Shown here in pieces: positions 15,834 through 24,579 of a stretch of 64,000 nt of DNA; position 1 is the stretch's first letter, and every line of letters begins with the position of its first letter. The stretch is from [Actinomadura] parvosata subsp. kistnae (GTDB taxonomy: Bacteria; Actinomycetota; Actinomycetes; Streptosporangiales; Streptosporangiaceae): contig NZ_OOHJ01000015.1 in NCBI RefSeq assembly GCF_900323885.1, positions 620,001 through 684,000 on the forward strand, given 5' to 3'. A program made the position numbers and the translations under genes. The notes under the pieces are model-generated. The model was not told the origin of the DNA and did no database searches. It saw nothing but the letters and a program-made list of their open reading frames with translations.

Positions 15834-16391
15834 ATGGCGGGCCGGCGGACGGACACACGTGAGCGGATCCAGCAGGTGGCGCTGGAATTGTTCGCCGAGC
15901 GCGGATACGACAAGACCTCGCTGCAGGAGGTGGCCGAGCGGCTGGAGATCACCAGGCCCGCGCTCTACTACCACTTCCGCACGAAGGAGGACATCCTGGC
16001 CAGCGTCGTCGACCGGCTGTGCGACTCGATCGACGAGCTGGTGGCCTGGGCCAAGGAGCAGCCCCAGACGGCCGCGTCCCGGCAGGAGATCCTGCGGCGC
16101 ATCTCCGGGCTGCTGGAGGACCAGTGGCGGCCGCTGTTCAAGTTCGCCCAGGTCAACCAGGGGGTCATGCAGGGCAACCCGGCCGGGCAGCGCATGCGGA
16201 GCGGGATGCTCGGCATGCTGTCGGTGCTGTCCGTGCCCGGCGCGAGCGCGGTCAAGCAGTTCGAGGCCAGGCTGGCGGTGTTCGCGGTGATACTCGGGAG
16301 CGTGCCGTTCCTGTTCGAGATGGACCTCGACGAGGCGGAGCGCGCGGACGTGGCCCTGGAGGTGGCCACCAAGCTCGTCGGCGACGACTGA
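15834..16391 (+). CDS. TetR family transcriptional regulator of the P450
   Basis: 185 residues. N-terminal helix-turn-helix: RERIQQVALELFAERGYDKTSL, EVAERLEITRPALYYHFRTKEDIL (about residues 8-52), then a helical ligand domain. ATG 15834 follows GGGAGCGG. Divergently arranged with the P450 gene, with the 30-bp palindrome between them, so it most likely represses both itself and the P450. The ligand is probably the P450 substrate or an analogue, but this is inference. Confidence 0.92.
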   Translation: MAGRRTDTRERIQQVALELFAERGYDKTSLQEVAERLEITRPALYYHFRTKEDILASVVDRLCDSIDELVAWAKEQPQTAASRQEILRRISGLLEDQWRPLFKFAQVNQGVMQGNPAGQRMRSGMLGMLSVLSVPGASAVKQFEARLAVFAVILGSVPFLFEMDLDEAERADVALEVATKLVGDD

Positions 16392-16398
16392 GCAGCTT

Positions 16399-17904
16399 CT
16401 ACCGGCGCAGCAGCGCCATGGCGGCGTTGTGGCCGCCGATGCCGCTGACGCCGCCGCCCCTGCGGGCGCCCGCGCCGCACATGAGGACGCGCTCGTGCTC
16501 GGTCTCCACGCCCCACCCGCCGCCCTCGGCGAACGGCCAGCTCAGGTCGGTGTGGAAGATGTGGCCGCCGGGCAGGCCCGCGTCCCGTTCGAGGTCGACC
16601 GGGGTCTTGACCTCGACACATGGGGTGCCGTCGGGGGCGGTGAGCAGGCAGTCCTCGATCGGCTCGGCGAGGACCGCGTTCATGGAGGCGAAGGTGGCGT
16701 CCAGGGCCAGCTTCCTCGCCTTATCCGGATTTTTCCGGAAAAGGCGGGCGGGCATGTGCAGGCCGAACAGCGTCATCGTCTCCGCCCTGCCCCGCAGCTC
16801 CGGCCCCAGGATCGACGGATCGGTCAGCGAGTGGCAGTAGACCTCGGCCGGCGGCAGCTCGGGGATCTCGCCCCGCTCCGCCTGCGCGTACGCCGCCGCG
16901 AGCTGATCGCGCCCCTCGTTGATGTGGAACGTCCCGCTGAAGGCCGCCCTCGGGTCCACCGAGTCGTCCTTGAGCCGGGGCAGCCGCGTGAGCACCATGT
17001 TCACCTTGAGCTGCGCCCCCTCCGGCACCGTCGCCGGCCGGCCCATCAGCCGGTCGAGCACGGCCGGGGGCAGGTTCACCAGCACGTGACCGCCGCTCAC
17101 GGTGTGCTCGCCATCCTCCGCCACGAATGTCACCTCGCCCGACGGCGAGATGCCGACGATCTCGGCGCCGGTCCTGATCTCGGCGCCCGCCCGCCTGGCC
17201 GCCGCCTCCAGCGCGCCCGACACCGCGCCCATGCCGCCGACCGGGACGTTCCACTCGCCGGTGCCGTCGCCGATCACGTGGTAGAGGAAGCACCGGTTGG
17301 CCAGCAGGTCGGTCGCCGGGTCGGCGAACGTGCCGATCAGCGCGTCGGTCAGCACCACGCCGCGCACGGTGTCGTCGCGGAACCGCTCGTCCACCACCTC
17401 CCCGATCGGCCGCGCGAACAGCTCACCCCACGCCTCGGGGCCGACCAGCCGCTCGATCTCGATCTGCGGGCGCAGGGGTTCGAGCAGGGTCGGGGCGAGG
17501 GCCCGCGCCACCTCGGCGGTCATGCCGTAGAAGCGGCGCCACGCCTCGTGGTCGGCCTCGCCGCCCGTCACGCTTCTGAACGAGGCCGCCGTGCGCAGGT
17601 CGTCCTCGTTGTCGACGAGCAGGCCCGTGCCGCCGACGGGCGTGTACGAGGCGTAGCGGCGGCGGCGCAGCTCCAGATCGAGCCCCAGGTCGCGGACGAT
17701 CCGGGTCGGCAGCAGGCTCACCAGGTACGAGTACCGCGACAGCCGCACGTCCACCCCGGGGAACGCCTGGGCGGAGATCGCCAGGCCGCCCACGCGCGCG
17801 TACCGCTCCAGCACGAGCACCCGCCGCCCGGCGCCGGCCAGGTACGCCGCCGCGACCAGCCCGTTGTGCCCGCCTCCTGCCACGACCACGTCATACGAAG
17901 CCAC
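16399..17904 (-). CDS. FAD-dependent oxidoreductase, PYROXD2/phytoene-desaturase-like
   Basis: 501 residues. The N-terminal dinucleotide-binding motif GGGHNGLVAAAYLAGAG and acidic end VLVLER are clear, followed by GGLAISAQAFPGV. The C-terminal FAD-contact motif is GAGARRGGGVSGIGGHNAA. The pattern matches the pyridine nucleotide-disulphide oxidoreductase domain 2 (PYROXD2) and carotenoid-desaturase-like group; substrate unknown. No carotenoid genes are nearby. It converges with the TetR gene (7-bp gap). The ATG at 17904 starts directly at the flavin domain. Confidence 0.85.
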   Translation of the reverse strand: MASYDVVVAGGGHNGLVAAAYLAGAGRRVLVLERYARVGGLAISAQAFPGVDVRLSRYSYLVSLLPTRIVRDLGLDLELRRRRYASYTPVGGTGLLVDNEDDLRTAASFRSVTGGEADHEAWRRFYGMTAEVARALAPTLLEPLRPQIEIERLVGPEAWGELFARPIGEVVDERFRDDTVRGVVLTDALIGTFADPATDLLANRCFLYHVIGDGTGEWNVPVGGMGAVSGALEAAARRAGAEIRTGAEIVGISPSGEVTFVAEDGEHTVSGGHVLVNLPPAVLDRLMGRPATVPEGAQLKVNMVLTRLPRLKDDSVDPRAAFSGTFHINEGRDQLAAAYAQAERGEIPELPPAEVYCHSLTDPSILGPELRGRAETMTLFGLHMPARLFRKNPDKARKLALDATFASMNAVLAEPIEDCLLTAPDGTPCVEVKTPVDLERDAGLPGGHIFHTDLSWPFAEGGGWGVETEHERVLMCGAGARRGGGVSGIGGHNAAMALLRR

Positions 17905-17944
17905 CTTCGCACCCTACGACCGGCCCCGCCCCGCCCGTCAACGA

Positions 17945-17958
17945 CCTCCCGTTGGAGG
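17945..17958. terminator. Short hairpin between LysR and oxidoreductase genes
   Basis: CCTCC-CGTT-GGAGG lies in the 93-bp gap downstream of the LysR gene on the minus strand. It could be a weak terminator; stem is only five pairs. Confidence 0.25.
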
Positions 17959-17997
17959 CCGAACGAGTCAGGGGTGGCCGGCGCTCCGCGATCCGGG

Positions 17998-18888
17998 TCA
18001 GGGGCGGCTGGCGATCGCCAGGAGGGTGGCGGCCGGGCCGGTCAGCGGGCGGCCGCGCCGCCACACCGCCCGCAGGCTGCGCACCAGGTTGACCCCGGTG
18101 AGCGGCACCTCCACGAGCCGCCCCGTCGCCACGTCCGACTCCACCGCGTACCCGCTGAGCACGGCGGGCGCCACCCCGGCCTGGGCCGCCCCCTTCACCG
18201 CCGAGTTCGACCCGAGCTCCAGCCGAGGGCTGGCCCGGTGCATCGCGGCGAACGCCACGTCGAGCGTCTCCCGTGTCCCGGAGCCCGGCTCCCGCACGAC
18301 GAGCGGCGTCGCGGCCAGCTCCGGCCCCCTCAGCACCGTACGGCGGCGCGCCCACGGATGCGCCGGCGCCACCACGACCACGAGCCGGTCGGTGCCCACG
18401 ACCCGCACGGCCAGCCCGTCGGGCACGGTCGGCCCCTCCACGAACCCCAGCTCCACCTCCCCGGCCAGCACCCGGGCCGCGACGTCGGCCGAGTTCACGA
18501 CGTCGAGCCCCACCTGGACGTCCGGCTCCCGGTGCTGCAGCTCGCCGAGCCAGCGCGGCACAAGATACTCGGCCACCGTCATGCTCGACGCCACCCGCAG
18601 GTGGGCGGCCTCGCTGAGGCGCACGGCCTGGGCGGCCCGCATGAGCTCCTGCGCGGCCCCGAGCACCTGCGCCGCCCAGCCGGCCACCATCTTGCCCTCG
18701 GCGGTGAGGGTGGAGCCGCGTGGCGTGCGTTCGAGGAGGGGGAGGCCGAGGCGGCGTTCGAGCAGGGCGATGCGTTTGCTGGCGGACGGCTGGGCGATCC
18801 CGGCCGCCCTGGCCGCGCGCCCGAGGCTGCCCAGCTCGCCCACGTCGACGAGGAGCTTCAGCGAGTCGAGGTCGGGCAGCGCACTCAT
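17998..18888 (-). CDS. LysR family transcriptional regulator
   Basis: 296 residues, standard LysR length. Winged helix at residues 8-65 (LKLLVDVGELGSLGRAARAAG, QPSASKRIALLERRLG, LLERTPRGSTLTAEG) followed by a type-2 periplasmic-like effector domain. It is divergent from a YeiH-type exporter gene, the same arrangement as YeiE-YeiH in enterobacteria, which points to control of that exporter. The inverted repeat at 18887-18901 overlaps its start codon and may mediate autorepression. Confidence 0.9.
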   Translation of the reverse strand: MSALPDLDSLKLLVDVGELGSLGRAARAAGIAQPSASKRIALLERRLGLPLLERTPRGSTLTAEGKMVAGWAAQVLGAAQELMRAAQAVRLSEAAHLRVASSMTVAEYLVPRWLGELQHREPDVQVGLDVVNSADVAARVLAGEVELGFVEGPTVPDGLAVRVVGTDRLVVVVAPAHPWARRRTVLRGPELAATPLVVREPGSGTRETLDVAFAAMHRASPRLELGSNSAVKGAAQAGVAPAVLSGYAVESDVATGRLVEVPLTGVNLVRSLRAVWRRGRPLTGPAATLLAIASRP

Positions 18889-18901
18889 AGCCTCAGGCTA
18901 T
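18887..18901. promoter_or_regulatory. Inverted repeat in the LysR/YeiH divergent gap
   Basis: ATAGCC-TCA-GGCTAT (perfect six-base arms, and 15 bp overall with T-N11-A-like geometry) begins within the LysR start codon. GCCTCACAGGC follows close by. Candidate LysR site. Confidence 0.5.
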
Positions 18902-18958
18902 GGCCTCACAGGCAAGGCATGGCTACTCGGCCCTCCTGCCGCTCTGAAGACTGGGATC

Positions 18959-19966
18959 ATGCTCACCACCCCGCACGAAACCCGCTCCCACCTCAGGACA
19001 TTGGCGCCAGGAGCAGGCGTCGCGGGCGGGGCGGTGGTGCTGGCGACGCTCGTCAACCTGATCGTCCCGGCCCTGTCGCCCGCCGTCGTGGCCGTCGCCG
19101 CCGGAGCCGCCCTGGCGAGCCTGGCGGGGGTCGGGGAGCGGCTCAGGCCGGGGCTCGCGTTCGTCTCCAGGCGGGTGCTGCGGGTCGCGATCGCGCTGCT
19201 CGGCCTGCAGATCGCCGTGCCGCAGGTGCTCGCGCTCGGCTGGCAGAGCCTGGCCGTCGTGGCGGTGGCGACGGGCGTGACGTTCGCCGTGACCCCCGTG
19301 ATCGGGCGCCGGCTGGGGCTGAGCCGCGGCACGTCCCTGCTCATCGCGACGGGCGTGTCCATCTGCGGCGCCGCGGCCATCGCCGCAATGCGCGAGAGCA
19401 CCGACCTGCCCGACGACGAGGAGGCCGCCGCGAGCGCGCTCGGCGTCGTGGTCCTGTACGGGACCGCGTCCATCGCCCTGATCCCCCTCCTGGCCTCCCT
19501 GCTGGGCCTGTCACCGGCGGAGCTGGGCGTGTGGACGGGCGCGGCCGTGCACGAGGTGGCCCAGGTGGCCGCGATCGGCGCCGCCTCGGGCGTGCTGGCC
19601 GTCGCGGTGACGGTCAAGCTGGGGCGGGTCGTCCTCCTGGCCCCGATCGTCGCCCTGACGTCCTACCGCTCCCGCACCACACCCGCCGACCGGCCTGAGG
19701 CTGGGCGGAGGCCGCCGGTCGTGCCGCTGTTCGTGCTCGCGTTCCTCGCGATGGTGACCGTCCGGAGCACGGGGCTGGTGCCGGCGGCGGTGACGGGCGC
19801 GCTGCCCGCCGTCACGAACGTGCTCATGGCCGCCGCCCTGTTCGGCCTGGGCACCGGGATCGACGTGCGGAAACTCGTGCGGGGCGGCCGGGCGGCGCTG
19901 CTCGGCGGCCTCGCCACGGCGATCATCGCGGCCACGTCCCTGGCCGGGGTGGCGCTCCTCGTGTGA
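18959..19966 (+). CDS. YeiH family (UPF0324) putative membrane exporter
   Basis: 335 residues with about ten membrane helices. Conserved UPF0324 segments are visible: RVLRVAIALLGLQIAVPQV, SICGAAAIAAM, VGVVVLYGTAS-like (LGVVVLYGTASIALIP), AAVHEVAQVAAIG and FGLGTGIDVRKL. The family is thought to export sulfate-like or thiol compounds (taurine degradation, cysteine stress), though evidence is limited. ATG 18959 fits the first hydrophilic segment; the longer in-frame extension upstream overlaps the LysR gene and is not real. Divergent LysR regulator is the probable activator. Confidence 0.88.
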   Translation: MLTTPHETRSHLRTLAPGAGVAGGAVVLATLVNLIVPALSPAVVAVAAGAALASLAGVGERLRPGLAFVSRRVLRVAIALLGLQIAVPQVLALGWQSLAVVAVATGVTFAVTPVIGRRLGLSRGTSLLIATGVSICGAAAIAAMRESTDLPDDEEAAASALGVVVLYGTASIALIPLLASLLGLSPAELGVWTGAAVHEVAQVAAIGAASGVLAVAVTVKLGRVVLLAPIVALTSYRSRTTPADRPEAGRRPPVVPLFVLAFLAMVTVRSTGLVPAAVTGALPAVTNVLMAAALFGLGTGIDVRKLVRGGRAALLGGLATAIIAATSLAGVALLV

Positions 19967-20003
19967 TCCTCGGGGTGGACGGCCGGGCCTGGGGAGCCGT
20001 ACG

Positions 20004-20053
20004 CTGCTCCGTTCGGAACAAATACCGCGAAAGCGGCCGTTCCCCGTAAGCAG
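20004..20053 (+). ncRNA. Structured leader upstream of psuG (GNRA-capped stem)
   Basis: Nested complementary arms CTGCT/AGCAG, GGAAC/GTTCC and CCGC/GCGG close on a GAAA tetraloop (20029-20032), forming a three-part stem with two internal loops. It lies 36-85 bp before the psuG start. It could be a cis-acting RNA element or the terminator of the YeiH gene; it lacks a U-tract. A TGGACG-N18-TACGCT promoter-like pair (19976-20005) would start transcription inside the outer arm. Confidence 0.4.
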
Positions 20054-20088
20054 TCCCAAAATCCACCCAAAGGAGCACGAAACCCGTC

Positions 20089-21015
20089 ATGCACAGCACC
20101 ACCGACTCCCTCCTCCAGCCGTCCGACGAGGTCGCCGAGGCCCTGGCGGCCGGCGCGCCGGTCGTGGCGCTGGAGTCCACGATCATCTCCCACGGGCTGC
20201 CGCAGCCGCGCAACCTGGAGGTGGCGCGGGAGCTGGAGGGGGTCGTGCGGGCGGCGGGCGCCGTGCCGGCCACGATCGCCGTCCTCGACGGCGTGCCCCG
20301 CATCGGCCTGAACGAGCCGGAGCTGGAGCGCATCGCGACCGAGCCCGGGCTGCGCAAGCTGAGCCAGCGGGACCTGCCCCTCGCGGCGGCGCTGAAGGCC
20401 AGCGGCGCGACCACGGTGTCGGCCACCTCGTTCCTGGCCGCGCGGGCCGGGATCCGGGTCTTCGCCACTGGCGGCCTTGGCGGCGTGCACCGCGGCTGGA
20501 CCGAGGACCAGGACGAGTCCGCCGACCTCGACACGCTCTCCCGCACCCGGATCACTGTCGTGTGCGCGGGCGTCAAGTCCATCCTCGACGTGCCGGCGAC
20601 GCTGCAGCGGCTGGAGACGCGGGGCGTCAGCGTGGTCGGGTTCGGCACCGACACCTTCCCCGGCTTCTACCTGCACTCCTCCGGTCAGCCGATCGACTGG
20701 CAGATCGGCTCGCCGGACGAGGCCGCGGCCATCATGCGCGGCCAGGACGCCCTGGGCGGCCCCGAGACCGCGCTGATCGTGGCCAACCCCGTCCCAGAGG
20801 ATCAGCAGCTCGACCCCGAGCTGCACGACCGCGTCCTCGGCGAGGCGCTGGCCGCCGCCGAGCGCCAGGGGATCAAGGGGCAGGCGATCACCCCGTTCCT
20901 GCTCGGCTACCTGGTGGACGGCACCGGCGGCGCCTCCCTGGAGGCCAACCTCGCCGCCGTGCGCGGCAACACCGCCCTGGCGGCCCGGATCGCCGTCTCC
21001 TGGGCCCGATCGTGA
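20089..21015 (+). CDS. psuG: Pseudouridine-5'-phosphate glycosidase
   Basis: 308 residues, the usual PsuG length. Family motifs are plain: VVALESTIISHGLPQPRNLE near the N-terminus, ATTVSATSFLAARAGIRVFATGG, the Lys of VCAGVKSILDVPATLQ (Schiff-base lysine region), and GFGTDTFPGFY. It cleaves the C-C glycosidic bond of pseudouridine 5'-phosphate to uracil and ribose 5-phosphate. AGGAG lies at 20071-20075, 13 bases before ATG. Translationally coupled to the kinase that makes its substrate (GTGA overlap). Confidence 0.95.
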   Translation: MHSTTDSLLQPSDEVAEALAAGAPVVALESTIISHGLPQPRNLEVARELEGVVRAAGAVPATIAVLDGVPRIGLNEPELERIATEPGLRKLSQRDLPLAAALKASGATTVSATSFLAARAGIRVFATGGLGGVHRGWTEDQDESADLDTLSRTRITVVCAGVKSILDVPATLQRLETRGVSVVGFGTDTFPGFYLHSSGQPIDWQIGSPDEAAAIMRGQDALGGPETALIVANPVPEDQQLDPELHDRVLGEALAAAERQGIKGQAITPFLLGYLVDGTGGASLEANLAAVRGNTALAARIAVSWARS

Positions 21016-21941
21016 CCGACAACGCCCTCCTGATCATCGGGGACGTCGTCACCGATGTGGTGGCGTTGCACGGCTCCCCCGTGATGTCCGGCACCGACAC
21101 GGCCGCCGACATCGTGCTGCGCCCGGGCGGCTCCGGCGCGAACACCGCCGCCTGGGCCGCCCGCCTCGGCGCCGAGGTCCACCTGCTGGCCAGGCTCGGG
21201 TACGACAGCAGCGAATGGCACACCACCGAGCTGGTCAAGACGGGCGTGCGGCCGCACGTGACGGTGGACCCGCACCGCCCCACCGCCGTCGTGATCGCGA
21301 TGGTGGACCGCAGCGGCGAGCGCTCGATGCTCACCAACCGCGGCGCCGGCGGCCTGATCTCCGAAACCGACTGGGACCCGGCGCTGCTCGACGGCATGGC
21401 CCGGCTGCACCTGTCGGGCTACATCCTGTTCGCCGAGGCCGGGCTGGGCCTGGCCCGGCGCGCCATGGCGGACGCGGCGGCGGCGGGCGTCGGCATCAGC
21501 GTCGACCCGGCCTCCACGGGCCCGCTGCGCGAGTTCGGCGTCGAACGTTTCATCGCGGAGACCGCGCCTGCGGACCTGATCATCCCGAACCTCGACGAGG
21601 CCCTCCTCCTCACCGGGGCCGAAACGGCGCAGGCGGCGGCCGTACACTTGAGTGAGAGATACGGCACAGCGGTCGTGAAGCTGGGCGCGCGCGGCGCGCT
21701 GGCCGCCGTCGACGGAGAGGTGGTGGCCACCGCGGAGGGTGTGTCCGCCGAGGTCGTCGACTCCACGGGGGCGGGTGACGCGTTCGCCGCCGGGTTCCTC
21801 GCCGCGAAATTGCTCGGCGCCGACGAACAGGCCGCTTTGCAGGCCGGTTGCCGTGCCGGTGCCGAATGTGTGGCCCAGGTGGGCGGCCGTCCACGGTACG
21901 GTTTGGATCTGAACCGTCTTTACCCTATTCACACTGATTGA
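21012..21941 (+). CDS. psuK: PfkB family carbohydrate kinase, probable pseudouridine kinase
   Basis: 309 residues starting at GTG 21012, which overlaps the psuG stop. PfkB signature 1 region (RPGGSGANTAAWAARLGAEV) and signature 2 (DSTGAGDAFAAGFLAAKLLG, with catalytic Asp) are both present. In psuGK pairs this kinase phosphorylates pseudouridine for cleavage by PsuG, salvaging RNA-derived pseudouridine. The assignment to pseudouridine rather than ribose rests on the operon partner. No dedicated transporter is adjacent. Confidence 0.88.
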   Translation: MTDNALLIIGDVVTDVVALHGSPVMSGTDTAADIVLRPGGSGANTAAWAARLGAEVHLLARLGYDSSEWHTTELVKTGVRPHVTVDPHRPTAVVIAMVDRSGERSMLTNRGAGGLISETDWDPALLDGMARLHLSGYILFAEAGLGLARRAMADAAAAGVGISVDPASTGPLREFGVERFIAETAPADLIIPNLDEALLLTGAETAQAAAVHLSERYGTAVVKLGARGALAAVDGEVVATAEGVSAEVVDSTGAGDAFAAGFLAAKLLGADEQAALQAGCRAGAECVAQVGGRPRYGLDLNRLYPIHTD

Positions 21942-22020
21942 TAGCTTGCCGCGTAGGCTGCACCATTAGCCACAGGCGTTACGGGCAGCACCGGCTCACT
22001 GGGGAGGATAAGGTCCGCCG

Positions 22021-24579
22021 ATGGAAGTCGAGTCATCGATCTGCCTGAGCGACCTAGTCCCTGCGCTGCGTTGGAGCCGCCCGCAGCAGGTGGCCGAGGC
22101 GCTGGGCGACCCGCGGCTGCCCGCGGGGTGGTGGTCCTCTCTCGCGCTGTCCAAAGCGCTCGGCACGGCGGGGCTCGACTGGATCTGCGAGCGCCTGGCC
22201 CGGCTCGCCTCCGCCCGCTGGGACCACCTGCCGCTCGCCGACCTGCTGCCCGCGCTGACGGTTCACCACGTCGACCCCTCCCTGCCCGGCTGGCCCGAGG
22301 CCACCCGCACCGCGATCACCGGCCTCGGCGGCTGGCAACGGCTGCGCCGCCTGTCACCCAGCGACCTCGCCACCCCGTCGGCCACGCCCGAGGTCGTGAT
22401 CGGATCGGTCTTCCGCGAGATCCTCGGCCGCATCCCGGCCCAGCGCGAAGCCCCCGCCCCGGCCACCACGGCCCATCCCGAGGTCACCCGGCCGCTGCAG
22501 CGCGGCCAGTCGCCCGCCTCCGGCCCCTTCCCCGAACAACCCGCCGCCGGCACGGGCTCCTTCCCGGCCCAGCCCGCGGCCGGTGCGGGCGCGCAGCCCG
22601 CGGCCGGCCCCGGCGCACAATCCCCGGCCGGTACGGGGGCGTTCCCCGCGCAGCCGGCGGCCGGATCGCGCCAGACCGGCCCCTTCCCGCTGCCCGCGGC
22701 CGCCGACGCCGGGCCCGGGGCGCGCCAGACGGGCTCGTTCCCCGCCGTTCCCGGCGAACGCCAGACGGGCTCCTTCCCTGCGGTCCCCGGCGAACGCCAG
22801 AGCGGCCCGTTCCCCGCCGCGCCCGCCGCCGACGGCAGCCCGGGAGGGCGTCAGACCGGCACCTTCCCCGCCGTACCGGGCGAGCGGCAGACCGGCTCGT
22901 TCCCGGCCGCTCCTGGCGAACGCCAGACCGGGTCCTTCCCGGCCGTCCCCGGTGAGCGCCAGACGGGCGCCTTCCCCGCCACGCCTTCCGAACGCCAGAG
23001 CGGCCCGTTCCCCGCCGCGCCCGCCGCCGACGGCAGCCCGGGAGCACGTCAGACCGGCTCCTTCCCCGCCGTGCCGGGCGATCGGCAGACCGGCTCGTTC
23101 CCGGCCGTGCCGGGCGAGCGACAGACCGGGGCGTTCCCCGCGCAGCCCCAGGGCGGGCCGCGTCAGGGGCTCGCCGGTGAGGGCGGCCTGCCCCAGCGTC
23201 CCGCCCCCGGCCAGCCCGAACGCCTTCCGCAGCGCCCCACGGGCCCGCAGCCGGGCCGCCAGGACCCGAACGCCCTGCCGTCCCGTCCCGGCACGCCGGG
23301 CGCCCCCGGCACCTCGAACGCGCCTGGCTCGCCCTTGGGTGCTCCCGGCGCCCGCCCCGCCGGCTCCCCGATCTCCGGCACCCCCGGCGTACCGGGCACA
23401 TCCAGCACCCCGGGCACGCCCGGTACCCCTGGCGGTCCGGGCGTCGGCTCGGTCCCGCCTCTCCCCGCCGACCCCGCCAAGAGCACTCCGTCCTACTCCA
23501 CCCCCGTCCCCTCGGACACCGACCACGCGATGGTCCGCGTCGTCGACAGCCTCTTCCGGGGCCTCGACAAGCTGGAGCTGGCGGTGGCCGTGCACCGGCT
23601 GTTCGCCGAGGACCCGGTCAGCCTCCGTACTCTCGCCCACAAGCTGCTGGTCGAGCGGGAGGCGCTCTCGCAGGCCCAGCGCACCGCCGAGGAACGCGTC
23701 CTGCAGTGGCTGCGTTCCTCCGAGTCCGCGCCGGTCACCGGCCACATGTTCCGGCTGACCGAGTGGCTGGGCGCGGCGGCCACGGAGGAGCAGCTCATCG
23801 GCGCCGACCCGGCGCACCCGGTGATCGTCCCGTCGCTGCGCACGCCGCTGTGGCGGGTGCTCGTGACGCTCATGCCCGACCGCCGCCTCCAGGACGGCTG
23901 GCTCGTGGTGGGCGACATCCACGGCCTCCAGGCCCGTACGAGGCAGCTCCTGGCGGCCAGCCCGCCGGACGCCGACATCGTCGAGCTGATGGGCGAGCTC
24001 GGCATCCGCGCCCACTCGGCCAAGGCGTGGCTCGACGCCCTGCCGCCCGAGACGGCCCAGGACCCGGTGGCCGCGGCGCCGTCCCCGGCCCAGCCGCTGC
24101 CCCGCCGCACGCCGGGCGCCAACGGCCACCACCACCGGGGCGGCCAGCCCGTCCCGCCGGCGACGGCCGGCTCCATCGACCCGTCCGCCGCGCTGGCCAC
24201 GCTGTCGGCGCTGTCGGGCGGCCGCTCGCCGATGCTGCCCACGGGCGGCCTGGCGGGCACCCCGTCCACGCCTCCGCCGCCGCTGCCGAGCCCGTCGTCC
24301 GACCCGCGCCGCTGGCAACGCATCGAGGTCACCCCCGAGCACCTCAGGGGCGGCCCGGTGGCGGTGCCCGAGGGCTACGCGGCCCAGCTCGGCATGCGCC
24401 CCGGCACGCTCCTGTCGGTGACGGGCCCCGGCGACAACGCGATCGTCCTGGTCTGGCAGGGACACCAGCCGGTCTTCGACTCGCTGCAGCCCGTCCTGAT
24501 GCGCCTGAACGCCCGCCCGGGCGACCAGGTGTACGTCACGGTGGACGGCTACCGCCTGGAGGCCCAGCTCACCGCCTGA
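22021..24579 (+). CDS. 852-aa protein with QTGSFP repeats, function unknown
   Basis: I do not recognise a named family. Three parts are visible. Residues 1-140 are a compact helical domain (SSICLSDLVPALRWSRPQQ, GGWQRLRRLSPSDLATPSATP) that faintly resembles a helix-hairpin-helix or alpha-CTD-like module. Residues ~150-500 are Pro/Ala/Gly-rich, with about a dozen copies of RQTGSFPAVPGE (12 aa, some 18 aa). Residues ~500-680 are helical (KLELAVAVHRLFAEDPVSLRTL, with an EERVLQWL helix, vaguely like sigma region 4), and residues 755-852 form a beta-rich end (WQRIEVTPEHLRGGPVAVPEG, GDQVYVTVDGYRLE). No signal peptide or membrane helix. ATG 22021 follows GGGGAGGA at distance. Confidence 0.8.
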   Translation: MEVESSICLSDLVPALRWSRPQQVAEALGDPRLPAGWWSSLALSKALGTAGLDWICERLARLASARWDHLPLADLLPALTVHHVDPSLPGWPEATRTAITGLGGWQRLRRLSPSDLATPSATPEVVIGSVFREILGRIPAQREAPAPATTAHPEVTRPLQRGQSPASGPFPEQPAAGTGSFPAQPAAGAGAQPAAGPGAQSPAGTGAFPAQPAAGSRQTGPFPLPAAADAGPGARQTGSFPAVPGERQTGSFPAVPGERQSGPFPAAPAADGSPGGRQTGTFPAVPGERQTGSFPAAPGERQTGSFPAVPGERQTGAFPATPSERQSGPFPAAPAADGSPGARQTGSFPAVPGDRQTGSFPAVPGERQTGAFPAQPQGGPRQGLAGEGGLPQRPAPGQPERLPQRPTGPQPGRQDPNALPSRPGTPGAPGTSNAPGSPLGAPGARPAGSPISGTPGVPGTSSTPGTPGTPGGPGVGSVPPLPADPAKSTPSYSTPVPSDTDHAMVRVVDSLFRGLDKLELAVAVHRLFAEDPVSLRTLAHKLLVEREALSQAQRTAEERVLQWLRSSESAPVTGHMFRLTEWLGAAATEEQLIGADPAHPVIVPSLRTPLWRVLVTLMPDRRLQDGWLVVGDIHGLQARTRQLLAASPPDADIVELMGELGIRAHSAKAWLDALPPETAQDPVAAAPSPAQPLPRRTPGANGHHHRGGQPVPPATAGSIDPSAALATLSALSGGRSPMLPTGGLAGTPSTPPPPLPSPSSDPRRWQRIEVTPEHLRGGPVAVPEGYAAQLGMRPGTLLSVTGPGDNAIVLVWQGHQPVFDSLQPVLMRLNARPGDQVYVTVDGYRLEAQLTA
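22669..23160 (+). repeat. In-gene tandem repeats (36-bp units, 198-bp duplication)
   Basis: About twelve units encode RQTG/RQSG-x-FPA-x-P blocks. A larger segment containing GAACGCCAGAGCGGCCCG and the AADGSPG-coding block occurs at 22792 and again 198 bp later at 22990, i.e. a 66-codon in-frame duplication on top of the basic unit. Confidence 0.85.

Noticed and set aside
17864..18958. N-terminal extension of the YeiH gene
   Set aside because: Overlaps the LysR gene antisense; the hydrophilic extension has no family similarity.
14549..19966. Secondary-metabolite gene cluster around the P450
   Set aside because: Only a P450, an oxidoreductase and regulators are present; no synthase or assembly-line gene lies nearby.
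20004..20053. A known riboswitch class at the psuG leader
   Set aside because: I could not match the fold or any conserved core to a known class, so it is listed only as a structured element.
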